NCBI RefSeq assembly: GCF_032102965.1
Contig: NZ_CP134880.1
Coordinates: forward strand, 1,612,001 to 1,676,000
Origin: Demequina capsici
GTDB lineage: Bacteria; Actinomycetota; Actinomycetes; Actinomycetales; Demequinaceae
DNA: 64,000 nucleotides
Direction of reading: 5' to 3'
The notes beneath the pieces were generated by a model that worked only from the letters and a program-made list of their open reading frames with translations, did not search any database and had not been told where the DNA came from. Shown piece after piece: positions 52,812 through 64,000 of this stretch. Position 1 is the stretch's first letter; each line of letters starts with the position of its first letter. The position numbers were made by a program, and so were the translations under genes.

Positions 52812-54014
52812 CTAGTAGCCCAGCCGCGCCTGACGTGCAGCCGCCTGCTTCGCCGCGAGGCCGTAGATCTCGATGTAGCCGCGGGCGGCAGACTGGTCGA
52901 ACGTGTCGCCCTCGTCGTACGTGGCCAGGTTGAAGTCGTAGAGACCCGTCTCCGACCTGCGGCCATCCACGACGGCCTTGCCGCCGTGCAGCTGAATGCG
53001 GATCTCGCCGGACACATACCTCTGGGTGTCCTCGATGAAGGCGTCGAGCGACTGCTTCAGCGGCGAGGACCACATGCCGTCGTAGACGAGCTCGGTCCAT
53101 TCGTCGGAGATGCGACGCTTGAAACGCGCCTGCTCGCGCTCGAGGGTGACGTTCTCCAGTTCGCGGTGCGCCTCGATGAGCGCGATCGCGCCGGGCGCCT
53201 CATAGATCTCACGGCTCTTGATGCCGACAAGGCGGTCCTCGACGATGTCGATCCGGCCGATGCCGTGCGCACCGGCCCGACGGTTCATGATCTCGATCGC
53301 CTGCAGCGGCGTCACCTTCTCGCCGTCGATCGCGACGGGGACGCCCTTGTCGAACGTGATCAGCACCTCGTCGGGCACCGGCGGGAACGCCGGGTCGTCG
53401 GTGTAGTCGTAGACGTCCTTGGTCGGCGCGTTCCAGATGTCCTCGAGGAAGCCGGTCTCCACGGCGCGGCCCCACACGTTCTGGTCGATCGAGAAAGGGT
53501 TCTTCTTTGTGGTCGCGATCGGCAGGTTGTGACGCTCGGCATAGTCGATCGCCTTGTCACGGGTGAGCGCGAGATCGCGCACGGGCGCGATGCACTTGAG
53601 CTCGGGCGCGATCGAGGTGATGCCGACCTCGAAACGCACCTGGTCGTTGCCCTTGCCCGTGCACCCGTGGGCCATCGTGTCGGCACCGAACTCCTTGGCG
53701 GCCTTGGCGATGTGCTTGACGATCACGGGCCGCGACAGTGCCGAGACCAGCGGGTACTTGTCGTGGTACAGCGCGTTCGCCTTGAGGGCGGGCATGCAGT
53801 ACTCGTTCGCGAACTCGTCACGCGCATCCGCCACGTAGGCCTCGACGGCCCCGCAGTCCAGCGCGCGCTGGCGGATCACCTCGAGGTCCTCGCCGCCCTG
53901 GCCGACGTCCACCGCCACAGCGATGACCTCGGCGCCGGTGGCGTCGGCGATCCAGCCGATGGCCACCGAGGTGTCCAGGCCCCCTGAGTAGGCCAGCACG
54001 ATCCGATCCGTCAT
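52812..54014 (-). CDS. argG: Argininosuccinate synthase
   Basis: 400 residues. ATP-binding P-loop AYSGGLDTS, then the citrulline-binding segments and [17 protein letters not shown]. Joins citrulline and aspartate. ATG with GGAAGAAG upstream, 42 bp after argR. Confidence 0.96.
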   Translation of the reverse strand: MTDRIVLAYSGGLDTSVAIGWIADATGAEVIAVAVDVGQGGEDLEVIRQRALDCGAVEAYVADARDEFANEYCMPALKANALYHDKYPLVSALSRPVIVKHIAKAAKEFGADTMAHGCTGKGNDQVRFEVGITSIAPELKCIAPVRDLALTRDKAIDYAERHNLPIATTKKNPFSIDQNVWGRAVETGFLEDIWNAPTKDVYDYTDDPAFPPVPDEVLITFDKGVPVAIDGEKVTPLQAIEIMNRRAGAHGIGRIDIVEDRLVGIKSREIYEAPGAIALIEAHRELENVTLEREQARFKRRISDEWTELVYDGMWSSPLKQSLDAFIEDTQRYVSGEIRIQLHGGKAVVDGRRSETGLYDFNLATYDEGDTFDQSAARGYIEIYGLAAKQAAARQARLGY

Positions 54015-54056
54015 GAGCTTCTTCCTTCTACGAGTGGTGATTCTGATGGGGTGTGT

Positions 54057-54557
54057 CTAGAGGTCTGAGTGAGGGGCCACGCCGGAGGCACGGTCCAGGA
54101 ACTTCTGAGCGAGCCGCAGCCCGCCGTCGGGATCGCGGGAGATGACGAGGACGGTGTCGTCGCCCGCGACCGTGCCGACGATGTCGGCGTCGTCGTGACT
54201 GTCGATCGCGGATGCGAAGTACTGGGCGCCACCCGATGGGGTGCGCAGCACCGTGATGTTGGCGGAGCCGTCAGCGCTGAACAGCAGCTCTCCGCACAGG
54301 CGGGTCAGACGTTCGTCGGTCGTCTCCTCAGGATCGCCCTCGTTGCCGACGGCGTACACGTGACCGCCCGACGCGGCACGGACCTTCACCGCGCCGATGT
54401 CGGCCAGGTCCCGGGACAGGGTCGCCTGCGTCACCGAGATGCCCTCGGCCTCGAGCCGCAGCGCGATCTCGCCCTGCGAGCCGATGCGCTCGGTCTCAAT
54501 GAGGCGCCTCACGAGCGCTTGACGGGCGGCCTTCGTCGCCGGGACCAGGGCCTTCAC
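54057..54557 (-). CDS. argR: Arginine repressor
   Basis: 166 residues. N-terminal winged helix (SVTQATLSRDLADIG) and C-terminal oligomerisation/arginine domain (VGTVAGDDTVLVISRD). Represses argC to argH via ARG boxes when arginine is present. GTG start overlaps argF by GTGA. Confidence 0.94.
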   Translation of the reverse strand: MKALVPATKAARQALVRRLIETERIGSQGEIALRLEAEGISVTQATLSRDLADIGAVKVRAASGGHVYAVGNEGDPEETTDERLTRLCGELLFSADGSANITVLRTPSGGAQYFASAIDSHDDADIVGTVAGDDTVLVISRDPDGGLRLAQKFLDRASGVAPHSDL

Positions 54558-55479
54558 CGCGAGACCAGCCAGGTGAGGAGCGCCTTCTGGGCGTGCAGCC
54601 GGTACTCGGCCTCGAGCCAGACGATGGACTGCGGGCCGTCGATGACGTCGGCGGTGATCTCCTTGCCGCGGTAGGCCGGCAGGCAATGGAGCACCTGGGC
54701 GCCCTCGGCGGCAAGCTCGAGGCTGTGGGCGTTCACCTGATAGCGGTCGAACTGGCCCGCACGCTCGGAGGACTGCTCCTCGTCCCCCATGGACACCCAG
54801 GTGTCGGTGGCGATCACGTCGGCGCCACGCACCGCGTCGTCGTGGTCCGTGGTGACGGAGATCGATCCGCCCTGCTCGGCCGCGATCTTCTTGGCGTCGA
54901 GGACGATGCGCTCGTCGGGCATGTAGTCGGCGGGCGCGCCGATGCGGACATGCATCCCGGCGAGCGCACACCCCAGCAGATACGAGTGCGCCATGTTGTT
55001 CGCGCCGTCGCCAACGTAGGTGAGCGTGAGTCCCTTGAGGGCGTCGACTCCGCCACGCGCGTCGGCGATGGCCGCGAGGTCCGCAAGAATCTGGCACGGG
55101 TGGAACGAGTCCGTGAGCGCGTTCACCACCGGGACCCCCGCGTGCTCAGCCATCTCCTCGACGCGCTCCTGGCCGAAGGTGCGCCACACGATCGCGCTGA
55201 CCTGGCGACCCAGGACCTTCGCGGTGTCCGACACGGACTCGCCGCGGCCCATCTGCGACGAGCCGGCGTCGAGCACGAGCGGATATCCACCGAGCTCCGC
55301 GACGCCGGCGGAGAACGAGACGCGGGTGCGGGTCGACGGCTTGTCGAACAGCACTGCGACGGCGCGAGGGCCTGCGAACGGCTGCTGAAGGTGTCGGTCC
55401 TTGCGGAACGCGAGCGCGAGCTCGAGGACCTCGCGCTGCTCGGCGGCGGTGAGGTCGTCGTCACGGAGGAAGTGGCGGG

Positions 55480-55483
<4 letters not shown>
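54554..55483 (-). CDS. argF: Ornithine carbamoyltransferase
   Basis: 309 residues. Carbamoyl-phosphate site STRTRVSF, HPCQ in DSFHPCQILAD and ornithine site HCLPAYRGKE. GTG start overlaps argD by GTGA, and the open frame extends further upstream, but the GTG start follows family alignment. Makes citrulline. Confidence 0.95.
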
Positions 55484-56723
<1,240 letters not shown>

Positions 56724-56727
<4 letters not shown>

Positions 56728-57641
56728 GTCCACATCTCCTTGTCCGGAAGGATCATGGTGCCGATGCCCTCCGAGGTGAAGATCTCGGTGAGGATCGAGT
56801 GCGGCACCCGACCGTCGATCACGTGCGCCTGCTTGACGCCACCGCGGACGGCTCGCAGGCAGGCCTCCATCTTGGGGACCATGCCCGATTCGAGGCTCGG
56901 CAGCAGGGTGTCCAGCTCGCCCGCGTGCATGCGCTGGATCAGCGATGTGCGGTCCGGCCAGTTGCGGTAGAGCCCCTCGACATCGGTCAGGGCGATGAAC
57001 TTGCGGGCGCGGAGCGCGACGGCGAGGGCCGACGCCGCGGTGTCGGCGTTCACGTTGAGGACGATGCTCGGGTCGTCGACGTCGGGTGCGACGGTGGACA
57101 CCACCGGGATGCGCCCAGCCTCGATGATGTCCTGCACCGCGGCCGGGTTCACCTTGACCACATCGCCCACGAGGCCGACGTCGACCGGCTTGCCGTCGAC
57201 GGTCGCGTAGCGGCGCCGTGCCTGAAACATGCCGGCGTCCTCACCTGAGAGACCGACGGCGCGCGGGCCGTGCTCGTTGATAAGCCCGACGAGCTCGCGC
57301 GTGACCTGCCCCGAGAGCACCATGCGGACCACGTCCATCGCCTCCGGCGTCGTGACACGCAGACCGCCGCGGAACTCGGACTCGATGCCGAGCTTGGCGA
57401 GCATCTGGGAGATCTGCGGACCGCCGCCATGCACGACGACAGGGCTGAGGCCGAGCAGCCGCAGGTGGACGACGTCCTGCGCGAAGGCGCGCTTGAGATC
57501 GTCGTCGACCATGGCGTTGCCGCCGTACTTCACGACGACGACGGCGCCTCGGAACTCCTCGATCCACGGCATGGCGTCGATCAGGACGGAGATCTTCTGG
57601 GCGGCGCTGAGGCCGTCGACGGAGCGGTTCTCGGTGGTCAT
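56724..57641 (-). CDS. argB: Acetylglutamate kinase
   Basis: 305 residues. VVKYGGNAM at the N-terminus, GGGPQI and the DVEGLYRNW segment are typical of NAGK. Phosphorylates N-acetylglutamate; arginine feedback is expected from the N-terminal helix ([19 protein letters not shown]). ATG at 57639-57641 with GAGG upstream was preferred over a GTG 6 nt earlier. Confidence 0.95.
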
Positions 57642-57648
57642 GTTCACC

Positions 57649-58824
57649 TCAGGAGGAGTAGGCCGAGTTCTCGTGGACGTAGTCGTGGGTGAGGTCGTTG
57701 GTCCACAGCGTGACCGACGCGTCGCCCGCGTGGAGGTCGACGGTCACGTGGACCTCGCGCCCCGTGAGGTCCACCAGATCGCGGTCGTCGCCGACACCTG
57801 CGGCCCTGCACACCTGAACCCCGTTGATCGCGACGTCCAGCAGGTTCGCGTCGAAGGGCGCGACCTGCTCCGGGACGGTGCCGACCGCAGCGAGCACGCG
57901 ACCCCAGTTGGGGTCGTTGCCGAAGATGGCCGCCTTGAAGAGGTTCGACCGGGTGACGGCGCGGGCGACCTCCTCCGCGGCGTGCTCGGTCGTGGCGTTG
58001 ACGACGGTGACGGCGATGTCGTGCGACGCGCCCTCCGCGTCGGCCACGAGTCCGCGAGCGAGCTCCGCGCACACCTGTGTCAGAGCGGACTCCAGCGCGG
58101 ACTCGTCCGGGCTCACGCCTGAAGCGCCTGAGGCGAGCAGCAGCACCGTGTCGTTGGTGGACATGCAGCCGTCCGAGTCGACGCGGTTGAAGGTGCTGCG
58201 CACCGCCTCGGCGAGCATCCGCGACGCTGCCTCGTGGGTGACGACCGCGTCGGTCGTGATCACGCACAGCATGGTCGCGAGACCCGGCGCGAGCATCCCC
58301 GCACCCTTCGCCATGCCGCCGATGGACCAGCCCTCGCCCTCGATGAGCGACTGCTTGGTGACCGTGTCGGTGGTCATGATGGCGTGCGCGGCGTCGTCCC
58401 CGCCGTCGGCGGCGAGCGCTGCGACAGCGGCGTCCACCCCGGGAAGCAGGAGATCCATCGGCAGGCGCACACCGATCAGCCCCGTCGAGCACACCGCGAC
58501 GTCTCCAGCGGAGACATCCTTGCCCGCCGCCTGGAGCGCCTCGGCGACGTGCTCTGCGGTGCGGTGGGTGTCGGCGAAGCCCTCGGGGCCGGTGGAGGCG
58601 TTCGCTCCGCCGGAGTTGAGGATCACTGCGTCGACTCGGCCGTCGGCCACGACCTGGCGGCTCCATGCGACGGGTGCGGCGAACACGCGGTTGGAGGTGA
58701 ACACTCCGACGCCGACGTGGAGCGGGCCCTCGTTGACGACGAGCGCGACGTCCTTCTTGCCGGACTTCTTGAGGCCGGCCGTGATGCCTGACGCGACGAA
58801 TCCCTGCGGGTGGGTGATGCTCAC
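57649..58824 (-). CDS. argJ: Bifunctional ornithine acetyltransferase / N-acetylglutamate synthase
   Basis: 391 residues. The autocleavage region is [14 protein letters not shown] (A|T bond), with CSTGLIG and [15 protein letters not shown] nearby. Recycles acetyl from acetylornithine to glutamate. GTG start at 58822-58824. Between argC and argB. Confidence 0.95.
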   Translation of the reverse strand: MSITHPQGFVASGITAGLKKSGKKDVALVVNEGPLHVGVGVFTSNRVFAAPVAWSRQVVADGRVDAVILNSGGANASTGPEGFADTHRTAEHVAEALQAAGKDVSAGDVAVCSTGLIGVRLPMDLLLPGVDAAVAALAADGGDDAAHAIMTTDTVTKQSLIEGEGWSIGGMAKGAGMLAPGLATMLCVITTDAVVTHEAASRMLAEAVRSTFNRVDSDGCMSTNDTVLLLASGASGVSPDESALESALTQVCAELARGLVADAEGASHDIAVTVVNATTEHAAEEVARAVTRSNLFKAAIFGNDPNWGRVLAAVGTVPEQVAPFDANLLDVAINGVQVCRAAGVGDDRDLVDLTGREVHVTVDLHAGDASVTLWTNDLTHDYVHENSAYSS

Positions 58825-58846
58825 TTCTCTGCCTTTCCTGGGCGCC

Positions 58847-59890
58847 TTACGGCGCGACGCCGATCGTGCTGAGGCCGGTGGTCTCGGGTAGCCCCAGCGC
58901 GACGTTCATGCTCTGCAACGCGGCACCGGCGGTGCCCTTCACGAGGTTGTCGATCGCGCAGACGACCACGACGCGCCCGGCCTTGGCATCGACCGTGACC
59001 TGCATCAGCGCGACGTTCGCGCCGAGCGTGGCCGCCGTCGTGGGCCACTGACCCTCGGGCAGGACGATCATGAACGGCTCGTCCTTGTAGGCCTGGATCC
59101 AGGCCTCACGCACGGTTGCAGGGTCCACGCCTGCGGCGAGCGGTGCGGTGATCGTCGCGAGGATGCCACGGGACATCGGCACGAGCACGGGCGTGAAGCT
59201 GATCTTGACGTCGTCCGCGCCGGCGGAGGTGAGGTTCTGGATGATCTCCGGGATGTGACGGTGCGTGCCGCCCACCGCGTAGGGCACGGCCGAGCCGAGC
59301 GCCTCGGACGCGAGGTACGGCGTCGCGAGCTTCTTGCCTGCACCCGAGTAGCCCACGGCGAGGACGGCGACGACGTCGGTCGGGTCCACCAGCCCGGCTG
59401 CCACGCCGGGCTGCAGGCCGAGCGTGACGGCGGTGACGTTGCAGCCGGGCGCGGCGATCCGCCTGACGCCGGCGAGGTTGTCGCGCTGGCGGCCGTCAGC
59501 GGTGAGGAGCTCGGGCATGCCGTAAGGCCAGGTACCCGAATGCTCGCCGCCGTAGTACTCCGCCCACGCGTCGGCACTGGCCAGCCGGTGGTCGGCGCCG
59601 CAGTCGATCACGAGCGTCTCGGGTGGCAGCTGCGCCGCGATGGCGCCCGAGGTGCCGTGCGGGAGCGCGAGCACCACCACGTCGTGCCCGGAGAGGTTCT
59701 CCACCGTCGTGTCGACGATCACGCGGTCGGCGAGGTGGGGAAGATGAGGCTGGTGGAGGCCCAGCCGGTCCCCCGCCGACGAGTGCGCGGTGAGCGCACC
59801 GAACTCGACGTCGGGGTGCGCGCTGAAGACGCGCAGGATCTCGCCTCCCACGTAGCCGGAGGCGCCTGACACTGCGACCGAGATCGTCAT
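58847..59890 (-). CDS. argC: N-acetyl-gamma-glutamyl-phosphate reductase
   Basis: 347 residues. Rossmann motif [14 protein letters not shown], catalytic Cys in [10 protein letters not shown], and [11 protein letters not shown]. First gene of the arg operon. ATG at 59888-59890 follows TATAGT by 7 nt; a second in-frame ATG 6 nt upstream (59894-59896) is also possible. Confidence 0.95.
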   Translation of the reverse strand: MTISVAVSGASGYVGGEILRVFSAHPDVEFGALTAHSSAGDRLGLHQPHLPHLADRVIVDTTVENLSGHDVVVLALPHGTSGAIAAQLPPETLVIDCGADHRLASADAWAEYYGGEHSGTWPYGMPELLTADGRQRDNLAGVRRIAAPGCNVTAVTLGLQPGVAAGLVDPTDVVAVLAVGYSGAGKKLATPYLASEALGSAVPYAVGGTHRHIPEIIQNLTSAGADDVKISFTPVLVPMSRGILATITAPLAAGVDPATVREAWIQAYKDEPFMIVLPEGQWPTTAATLGANVALMQVTVDAKAGRVVVVCAIDNLVKGTAGAALQSMNVALGLPETTGLSTIGVAP

Positions 59891-59919
59891 ATGCATAACT
59901 ATACACACTTCTGAATACA
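59891..59919 (-). promoter_or_regulatory. ARG-box-like operator over the argC promoter
   Basis: Minus strand TGTATAGTTATGCAT (complement of 59891-59905) resembles an ARG box and contains the -10 TATAGT; a second half TGTATTCAG (complement of 59911-59919) lies just upstream. ArgR, encoded in this operon, would block the start codon region. AT-rich against the GC-rich background. Confidence 0.72.
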
Positions 59920-59967
59920 GCCTGATCAGGTGAAGGCACCGCGTGTCCACCATTGCACAATGGGGGC

Positions 59968-60585
59968 ATGAGACGCATCCTCACCGTCGCCGCGGCCTGC
60001 GCGCTCGTGCTCACCGGCTGCTCCGGCGCCGACGAGTCGACCACCCCCAGCGCGAGCCCGACCTCACCCGCGACAGCCACATCGTCGCCCTCGGCAACGC
60101 CCGAGCCGTCGGCATCGGCCCTCGCGCTCCCCCAGGCGTTCTGCGACGACGCGCAACAGCTCTACGACCGTGACCTTGCGATCTCCCAGGCGCTCTCAGG
60201 GCTCGACACCTCCGCCATGAGCGCCGCCCAGCTCGCGGACCCCCAGATCTACCGGCTGTACATCGACTCCATCGACCTCAACGGCTGGTCGTCGTGGCGA
60301 GCCCTGTACGAACAGGCCTCCGCCGACTCGGACAGCCCGCAGATGCAGCAGTGGATCTCCGTCATCGTCGCCGCCACCGACGCGCAGTTCACCGCCTACA
60401 CGCAGGCCGCCGGCAGCTCCAGCACTCTCAGCGAATGGTTCGCCCAGGTGTCCGACATCGTGGCGCAGCAGGACCCGATCGAGGCCACCGGCAATGAGGC
60501 GCTCCTCGCCTCGGATGCGTCGCTCACCGAGTGCGGCGTGCCGCTGTCCGTCTCCGCCGGCGAGATCCTCGGCTTCTACAGCTGA
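59968..60585 (+). CDS. Putative lipoprotein
   Basis: 205 residues. Lipoprotein signal [18 protein letters not shown] with lipobox LTGC, then a Ser/Thr/Pro/Ala linker (~22-50, [18 protein letters not shown]) and an alpha-helical extracellular domain with [11 protein letters not shown] and [21 protein letters not shown] is 6 nt after CACAAT. Divergent from argC. Function unknown. Confidence 0.75.
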   Translation: MRRILTVAAACALVLTGCSGADESTTPSASPTSPATATSSPSATPEPSASALALPQAFCDDAQQLYDRDLAISQALSGLDTSAMSAAQLADPQIYRLYIDSIDLNGWSSWRALYEQASADSDSPQMQQWISVIVAATDAQFTAYTQAAGSSSTLSEWFAQVSDIVAQQDPIEATGNEALLASDASLTECGVPLSVSAGEILGFYS

Positions 60586-60631
60586 TCGGCGACGCGGGAA
60601 TGCTTGAGCCCCGCACGACCTTGAGGTGTTC

Positions 60632-61612
60632 ATGAAAGCGATCCAGGTGCATCACGTCGGAGGAGTCGAGGCCCTCACCCTCGCCGACATCCCGGAGCCC
60701 GCGCCGCGGCCCGGCCGGGTGCTCGTGCGTGCCGCGGCGCTCGGCGTCAACTTCATCGACACCTACCATCGCAGCGGCGCATATCCGATGCCGCTCCCGT
60801 TCGTACCCGGCCGAGAAGGCGCAGGCACCGTCACCCACGTAGGTGACGGGGTCGAGGGGTTCACGGTGGGAGACCGCGTGGCCTGGGGCTTCGCGCCCGC
60901 CTCATACGCCGAGGTGGTCTCGCTCTCCCCCGACGACCTCTACCGCGTACCGGCGGACGTGCCGCTCGACACCGCCGCCGCTGCGATGCTGCAAGGCCTC
61001 ACCGCGCACTACCTGGTCACCTCCGTGCATCGCGTGGAACCCGGGGACACCGTCCTGGTCCACGCCGCAGCAGGCGGGGTAGGCCTGCTGCTCACCCAGA
61101 TGGCCCGTTCACGCGGCGCACGCGTGCTCGGCACGGTCAGCACCGACGAGAAGGAGTCGCTGGCCTCCCAGGCCGGCGCCGAGGTGATCCGCTACGACCG
61201 CATGACGGACCTCACCGCCGAGATCCCCGCTGCGGTGCGAGCCCTCACCGGCGGCGAGGGCGTGCATGCGGTGTACGACGGGGTGGGCCGCACCACGTTC
61301 GACGGCTCGCTCGCCTCGCTCAGACCCCGCGGGATGATGGCCCTGTTCGGCGCGGCCTCCGGCCCTGTGCCGCCGTTCGACCTGCAGCGCCTGAACGCAG
61401 GCGGCTCGCTGATGATCACGCGTCCGACGCTGGGGCACTTCGTGGCGACGCCGCAGGAACGCGCATGGCGCGGCAGCGAGCTGCTGGGCGCGATCGCCGA
61501 CGGTTCCCTGCACGTGAGGATCGGCGCGACCTACCCGCTTGCGGACGCGGGAGCCGCGCACGCCGCCCTGGAAGGCCGCCAGACGACCGGCAAGGTGCTG
61601 CTGCTCCCCTGA
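60632..61612 (+). CDS. Quinone oxidoreductase (zinc-free MDR, QOR family)
   Basis: 326 residues. GroES-like N-terminus (PRPGRVLVRAAALGVNFIDTYHRSG), QOR signature VHAAAGGVGLLLTQMA with the nucleotide loop, and no zinc ligands. NADPH-dependent reduction of quinones or enones. ATG with GAGG 5 nt upstream was chosen over the GTG 6 nt earlier. Confidence 0.9.
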   Translation: MKAIQVHHVGGVEALTLADIPEPAPRPGRVLVRAAALGVNFIDTYHRSGAYPMPLPFVPGREGAGTVTHVGDGVEGFTVGDRVAWGFAPASYAEVVSLSPDDLYRVPADVPLDTAAAAMLQGLTAHYLVTSVHRVEPGDTVLVHAAAGGVGLLLTQMARSRGARVLGTVSTDEKESLASQAGAEVIRYDRMTDLTAEIPAAVRALTGGEGVHAVYDGVGRTTFDGSLASLRPRGMMALFGAASGPVPPFDLQRLNAGGSLMITRPTLGHFVATPQERAWRGSELLGAIADGSLHVRIGATYPLADAGAAHAALEGRQTTGKVLLLP

Positions 61613-61627
61613 CCCCGACTGCCCCGG

Positions 61628-63109
61628 TCAGGAGGCGGACAGGCGCACCTCCGCCTCAGCCTCACGCAGGTGCCGCGGAGGGATGAACAGCGCGGACAGC
61701 GCCGTCGCCACCAGGACCGCAGTGGCAGGGAGCGCCAACGTCTGAGCCATCGCGGTGGAGAACCCGTCCTGCAGGGCCGCCGGAAGCTGCAGGGACGTGC
61801 TCTCGCCACCCGAGGCCGCGCCCCCTGCGCCCAGCTCGGCGCTGATGCGCGCGGCGATGAGGGTCGCGACGGCGGCCGAGCCGAGCACGGAGCCCACCTG
61901 CCTGGTGGCGTTGTACACACCCGAACCCGCGCCAGACGATCGGGGCGGGAGATCGCGCGTGGCGGTCGTCGCCATAGGACCCCACATGAACGCGGAGCCG
62001 GCACCCAGCAGGAACGACGCGACCAGAAGCCACCCGATCGACGCTCCCGGCCGCATCAGCGCCGCGTAGAGCCACAGCGACACCGAGACTAGAGCAGTGC
62101 CAGGCATCGCAAGCCAACGGGGGTGGACCCTGTCCGTGAGGCGTCCCGCGAGCCGCGCCAGCACCAGGGTCGCCAGCGCTGACGGCGCCGTCATGAGAGC
62201 CGACTGCGTGGGAGTCATGCCCATCACGACCTGCAGGAAGTACACGATCGGGATGAACATCCCCGTGGCGGTGAAACCGACCGCCACGATCGCGGCGTTC
62301 GCCACCGAGAAGTTCCGGATCCGGAACAACTCCAGGGGAAGCAGCGGCTCCTGCGTGTTCCGGGTCTGCCACCACACGAACGCGCCCAGGAACATCACGC
62401 CGGCTCCGATGCAGACCCACACCCAGGCAGCCCAGTCCTGGACATGCCCCTCCTGCAGCCCGAACACGACACCGAACATGCCCACGCCCGACAGCACCAC
62501 GCCCCACCAGTCGAACGAGTGCGCATGGGTCTCGAGCCGCGGCACCAGCACCCACGCCGCGACGAACGCCACGATGCCGATCGGCACGTTGACGATGAAG
62601 ATCCACTCCCAGCCCGGGCCGTCCACCAGCACACCGCCTGCGAGAGGTCCCGCGATCGAGGCGATCCCCGCGACAGCACCCCAGAGCGCCATCGCGCCGC
62701 CCCTGCTGGACGACGGGAACGTACGGGTGATGACCGCCATCGTCTGCGGGGTCATGAGGCTCGCACCCAGTCCCTGGATGGCACGGGCCGCGATCAGGTT
62801 GCCGATCGCGGAACCGGGAAGGGTATCCGCAAGCCCGCACATCAACGACGACAGGGTGAAGATCGCGAGCCCGACGAGGTAGATCCGACGCGGCCCGTAG
62901 CGGTCGCCCAGGCGGCCGGTGATGAGCAGCGGGACGGCATACGTGAGCAGGTACGCGCTCGTGACCCAGATGACAGCGTTCGTGTCCACGTTCAACGACG
63001 ACTGGATCGACGGATTCGCCACCGTGACGATCGTCGTGTCGATCAGGATCATGAAGAAGCCAAGTATCAGCGCCCACAGGGCACGCCACGGGTTCTGCTC
63101 CTGGGTCAC
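61628..63109 (-). CDS. DHA2-type MFS multidrug exporter
   Basis: 493 residues, about 14 helices. DHA2 signs: the motif A region GRLGDRYGPRRIYLVGL and SAYLLTYAVPLLITG in the first half, VAGIASIAGPLAGGVLVD in helix 5 (motif C), and 14-TM length. Substrates probably include drugs or dyes; specificity unknown. GTG at 63107-63109 with GGAGGT upstream was chosen. The C-terminus ends LREAEAEVRLSAS. Confidence 0.85.
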   Translation of the reverse strand: MTQEQNPWRALWALILGFFMILIDTTIVTVANPSIQSSLNVDTNAVIWVTSAYLLTYAVPLLITGRLGDRYGPRRIYLVGLAIFTLSSLMCGLADTLPGSAIGNLIAARAIQGLGASLMTPQTMAVITRTFPSSSRGGAMALWGAVAGIASIAGPLAGGVLVDGPGWEWIFIVNVPIGIVAFVAAWVLVPRLETHAHSFDWWGVVLSGVGMFGVVFGLQEGHVQDWAAWVWVCIGAGVMFLGAFVWWQTRNTQEPLLPLELFRIRNFSVANAAIVAVGFTATGMFIPIVYFLQVVMGMTPTQSALMTAPSALATLVLARLAGRLTDRVHPRWLAMPGTALVSVSLWLYAALMRPGASIGWLLVASFLLGAGSAFMWGPMATTATRDLPPRSSGAGSGVYNATRQVGSVLGSAAVATLIAARISAELGAGGAASGGESTSLQLPAALQDGFSTAMAQTLALPATAVLVATALSALFIPPRHLREAEAEVRLSAS

Positions 63110-63213
63110 GGGACCTCCCTCCACGGGCCCCGGCGGGCTCCTCGCCGACAATAGCCCAGGAGACGCCCCCCAGTCGTCACGCGAACGACACATTGACCAG
63201 GCACAATGAGCGC

Positions 63214-63714
63214 ATGCAGAACATCAGGATGCGCATGATGCGTGAGTCGGACGTGCCTGCGGTCACGGCGCTCAATGCCGGCGCGTCCCCAGCCGTGAAC
63301 CTCCTCACCGAGGACGAGGTCGGAAGCCTGTTCCACCTGTGCGACATCGCGCTCGTCGCGACCAACCGCAACCGCGAGGTCGTGGCGTTCCTCCTGTCGC
63401 TCGCGCCGGGCCAGCCTTACACCTCTGAGAACTACCAGTGGTTCGAGTCGCGCGGGGTACGGCACCAGTACATCGACCGGATCGTGGTCGCGCCGTCCGC
63501 CAAGGGCACCGGCGTAGGTCGCGCGCTCTACGAGTCCGTCTTCGAGCGTGCCCGTGAGCGAGGCGCAAACGAGGTGAGCTGCGAGGTCAACATCGAGCCG
63601 CCCAACCCCGGATCGCTGGCCTTCCACGAGCGGCTCGGATTCCGTCAGCTCGCGGAGCAGTGGACGAAGGATCACACCGTCAAGGTCGCCCTGCTCGCCT
63701 TCTCCGTGTATTGA
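63214..63714 (+). CDS. GNAT family N-acetyltransferase
   Basis: 166 residues. GNAT acetyl-CoA loop IDRIVVAPSAKGTGVGRALYESV (~88-110) and CEVNIEPPNPGSLAFHERLGF toward the C-terminus. ATG is 6 nt after CACAAT, again without a ribosome-binding site. Divergent from the MFS gene. Substrate unknown. Confidence 0.82.
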   Translation: MQNIRMRMMRESDVPAVTALNAGASPAVNLLTEDEVGSLFHLCDIALVATNRNREVVAFLLSLAPGQPYTSENYQWFESRGVRHQYIDRIVVAPSAKGTGVGRALYESVFERARERGANEVSCEVNIEPPNPGSLAFHERLGFRQLAEQWTKDHTVKVALLAFSVY

Positions 63715-63736
63715 ACCGCCCGACCGCGGAGCGAGG

Positions 63737-64000
63737 CTAGAGCGCCTTGCACGACCACGAGCCGGTGAGACGGTCGCCCGTCGCGGGATCCGAGACGTCG
63801 AACCGGCCCGACTCCAGGCCGTCGAGGACCTCCACCATGCCTGCGCCGCGATAGGCGTCCCCGTTCACGTCCAGGAACGTGACCACGCCGTCGTACGAGC
63901 CGGGATCCGTCACCGGGCGCGGCACCCCGACCGTCGCGGTGGCGATGCCGCTCTCGATCGTGAGGTCCTGGACGACCACCGAGAAGTCGCCGTCGGGAGC
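63737..64000 (-). CDS. Partial unknown protein (5' end beyond window)
   Basis: At least 87 codons, cut by the right edge. The visible C-terminal part is beta-rich: FSVVVQDLTIESGIATATVGVPRP, YDGVVTFLDVNGDAYRGAG and a final WSCKAL. It has a single cysteine and no recognisable motif. It converges on the GNAT gene with a 22-bp gap. Could be a small secreted or surface domain, but without the N-terminus this is a guess. Confidence 0.55.
   Translation of the reverse strand, partial: APDGDFSVVVQDLTIESGIATATVGVPRPVTDPGSYDGVVTFLDVNGDAYRGAGMVEVLDGLESGRFDVSDPATGDRLTGSWSCKAL

Overview
The window is a stretch of a high-GC Gram-positive (Actinobacteria) chromosome. The evidence is the very GC-rich coding sequence with dense overlapping genes, frequent GTG starts, a 16S-23S-5S rRNA operon without spacer tRNAs, a 23S rRNA of about 3.1 kb, an ImuA/ImuB mutasome under a mycobacterial-type SOS box, a SufR-SufBD-Rieske-SufCSU-SufT iron-sulfur operon, and the order tyrS ... 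TPR protein - HAD phosphatase - small protein - tlyA - nadK - recN - steA - steB - pyrG - Nudix, which matches mycobacteria and corynebacteria. The rRNA and gene content suggest the order Micrococcales, perhaps near Demequinaceae or Cellulomonadaceae. I could not run a 16S search, so this placement is tentative. There are no insertion sequences, phage genes or CRISPR arrays; it reads as ordinary core chromosome with several interesting local structures.

Region 1 (1-15.7 kb) holds an SOS-controlled ImuAB pair (cut by the left edge), an rRNA/tRNA methyltransferase, membrane-quality proteins (SPFH/NfeD), an Rrf2 regulator with a TauE/SafE exporter, an ABC ATPase, divergent glycogen genes glgA/glgC with serB, a fabG-fabI-sixA-unknown operon, SURF1 and an ABC-F ATPase preceded by a possible 21-codon leader peptide.

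Region 2 (15.8-31.2 kb) holds a three-gene biotin uptake system (bioYMN), an amino-acid transporter, the complete SUF operon (sufR to sufT, minus strand), heme A synthase with threonine ammonia-lyase, a Nudix hydrolase and CTP synthase.

Region 3 (31.2-46.9 kb) is the minus-strand conserved cluster steB-steA-recN-nadK-tlyA-small protein-HAD, then a striking protein with an RGG-repeat N-terminus, a TPR-like core and an acidic tail. It lies directly downstream of a strong terminator and the rRNA operon (5S, 23S and 16S, driven by two tandem promoters), with tyrS upstream of that.

Region 4 (46.9-64 kb) starts with a three-gene operon (enolase-superfamily N-succinylamino-acid racemase/OSBS, GNAT, M20 peptidase) that fits a D- to L-amino-acid conversion pathway. 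It is followed by a small kinase and a YbaK deacylase sharing overlapping divergent promoters, the complete arginine operon argC-J-B-D-F-R-G-H under an ARG-box-like operator, a lipoprotein, a quinone oxidoreductase, a DHA2 MFS exporter, an acetyltransferase and a truncated unknown gene.

A recurring theme is start codons placed 6-8 nt after a TANNNT-like -10 box, which suggests that many genes here are leaderless.
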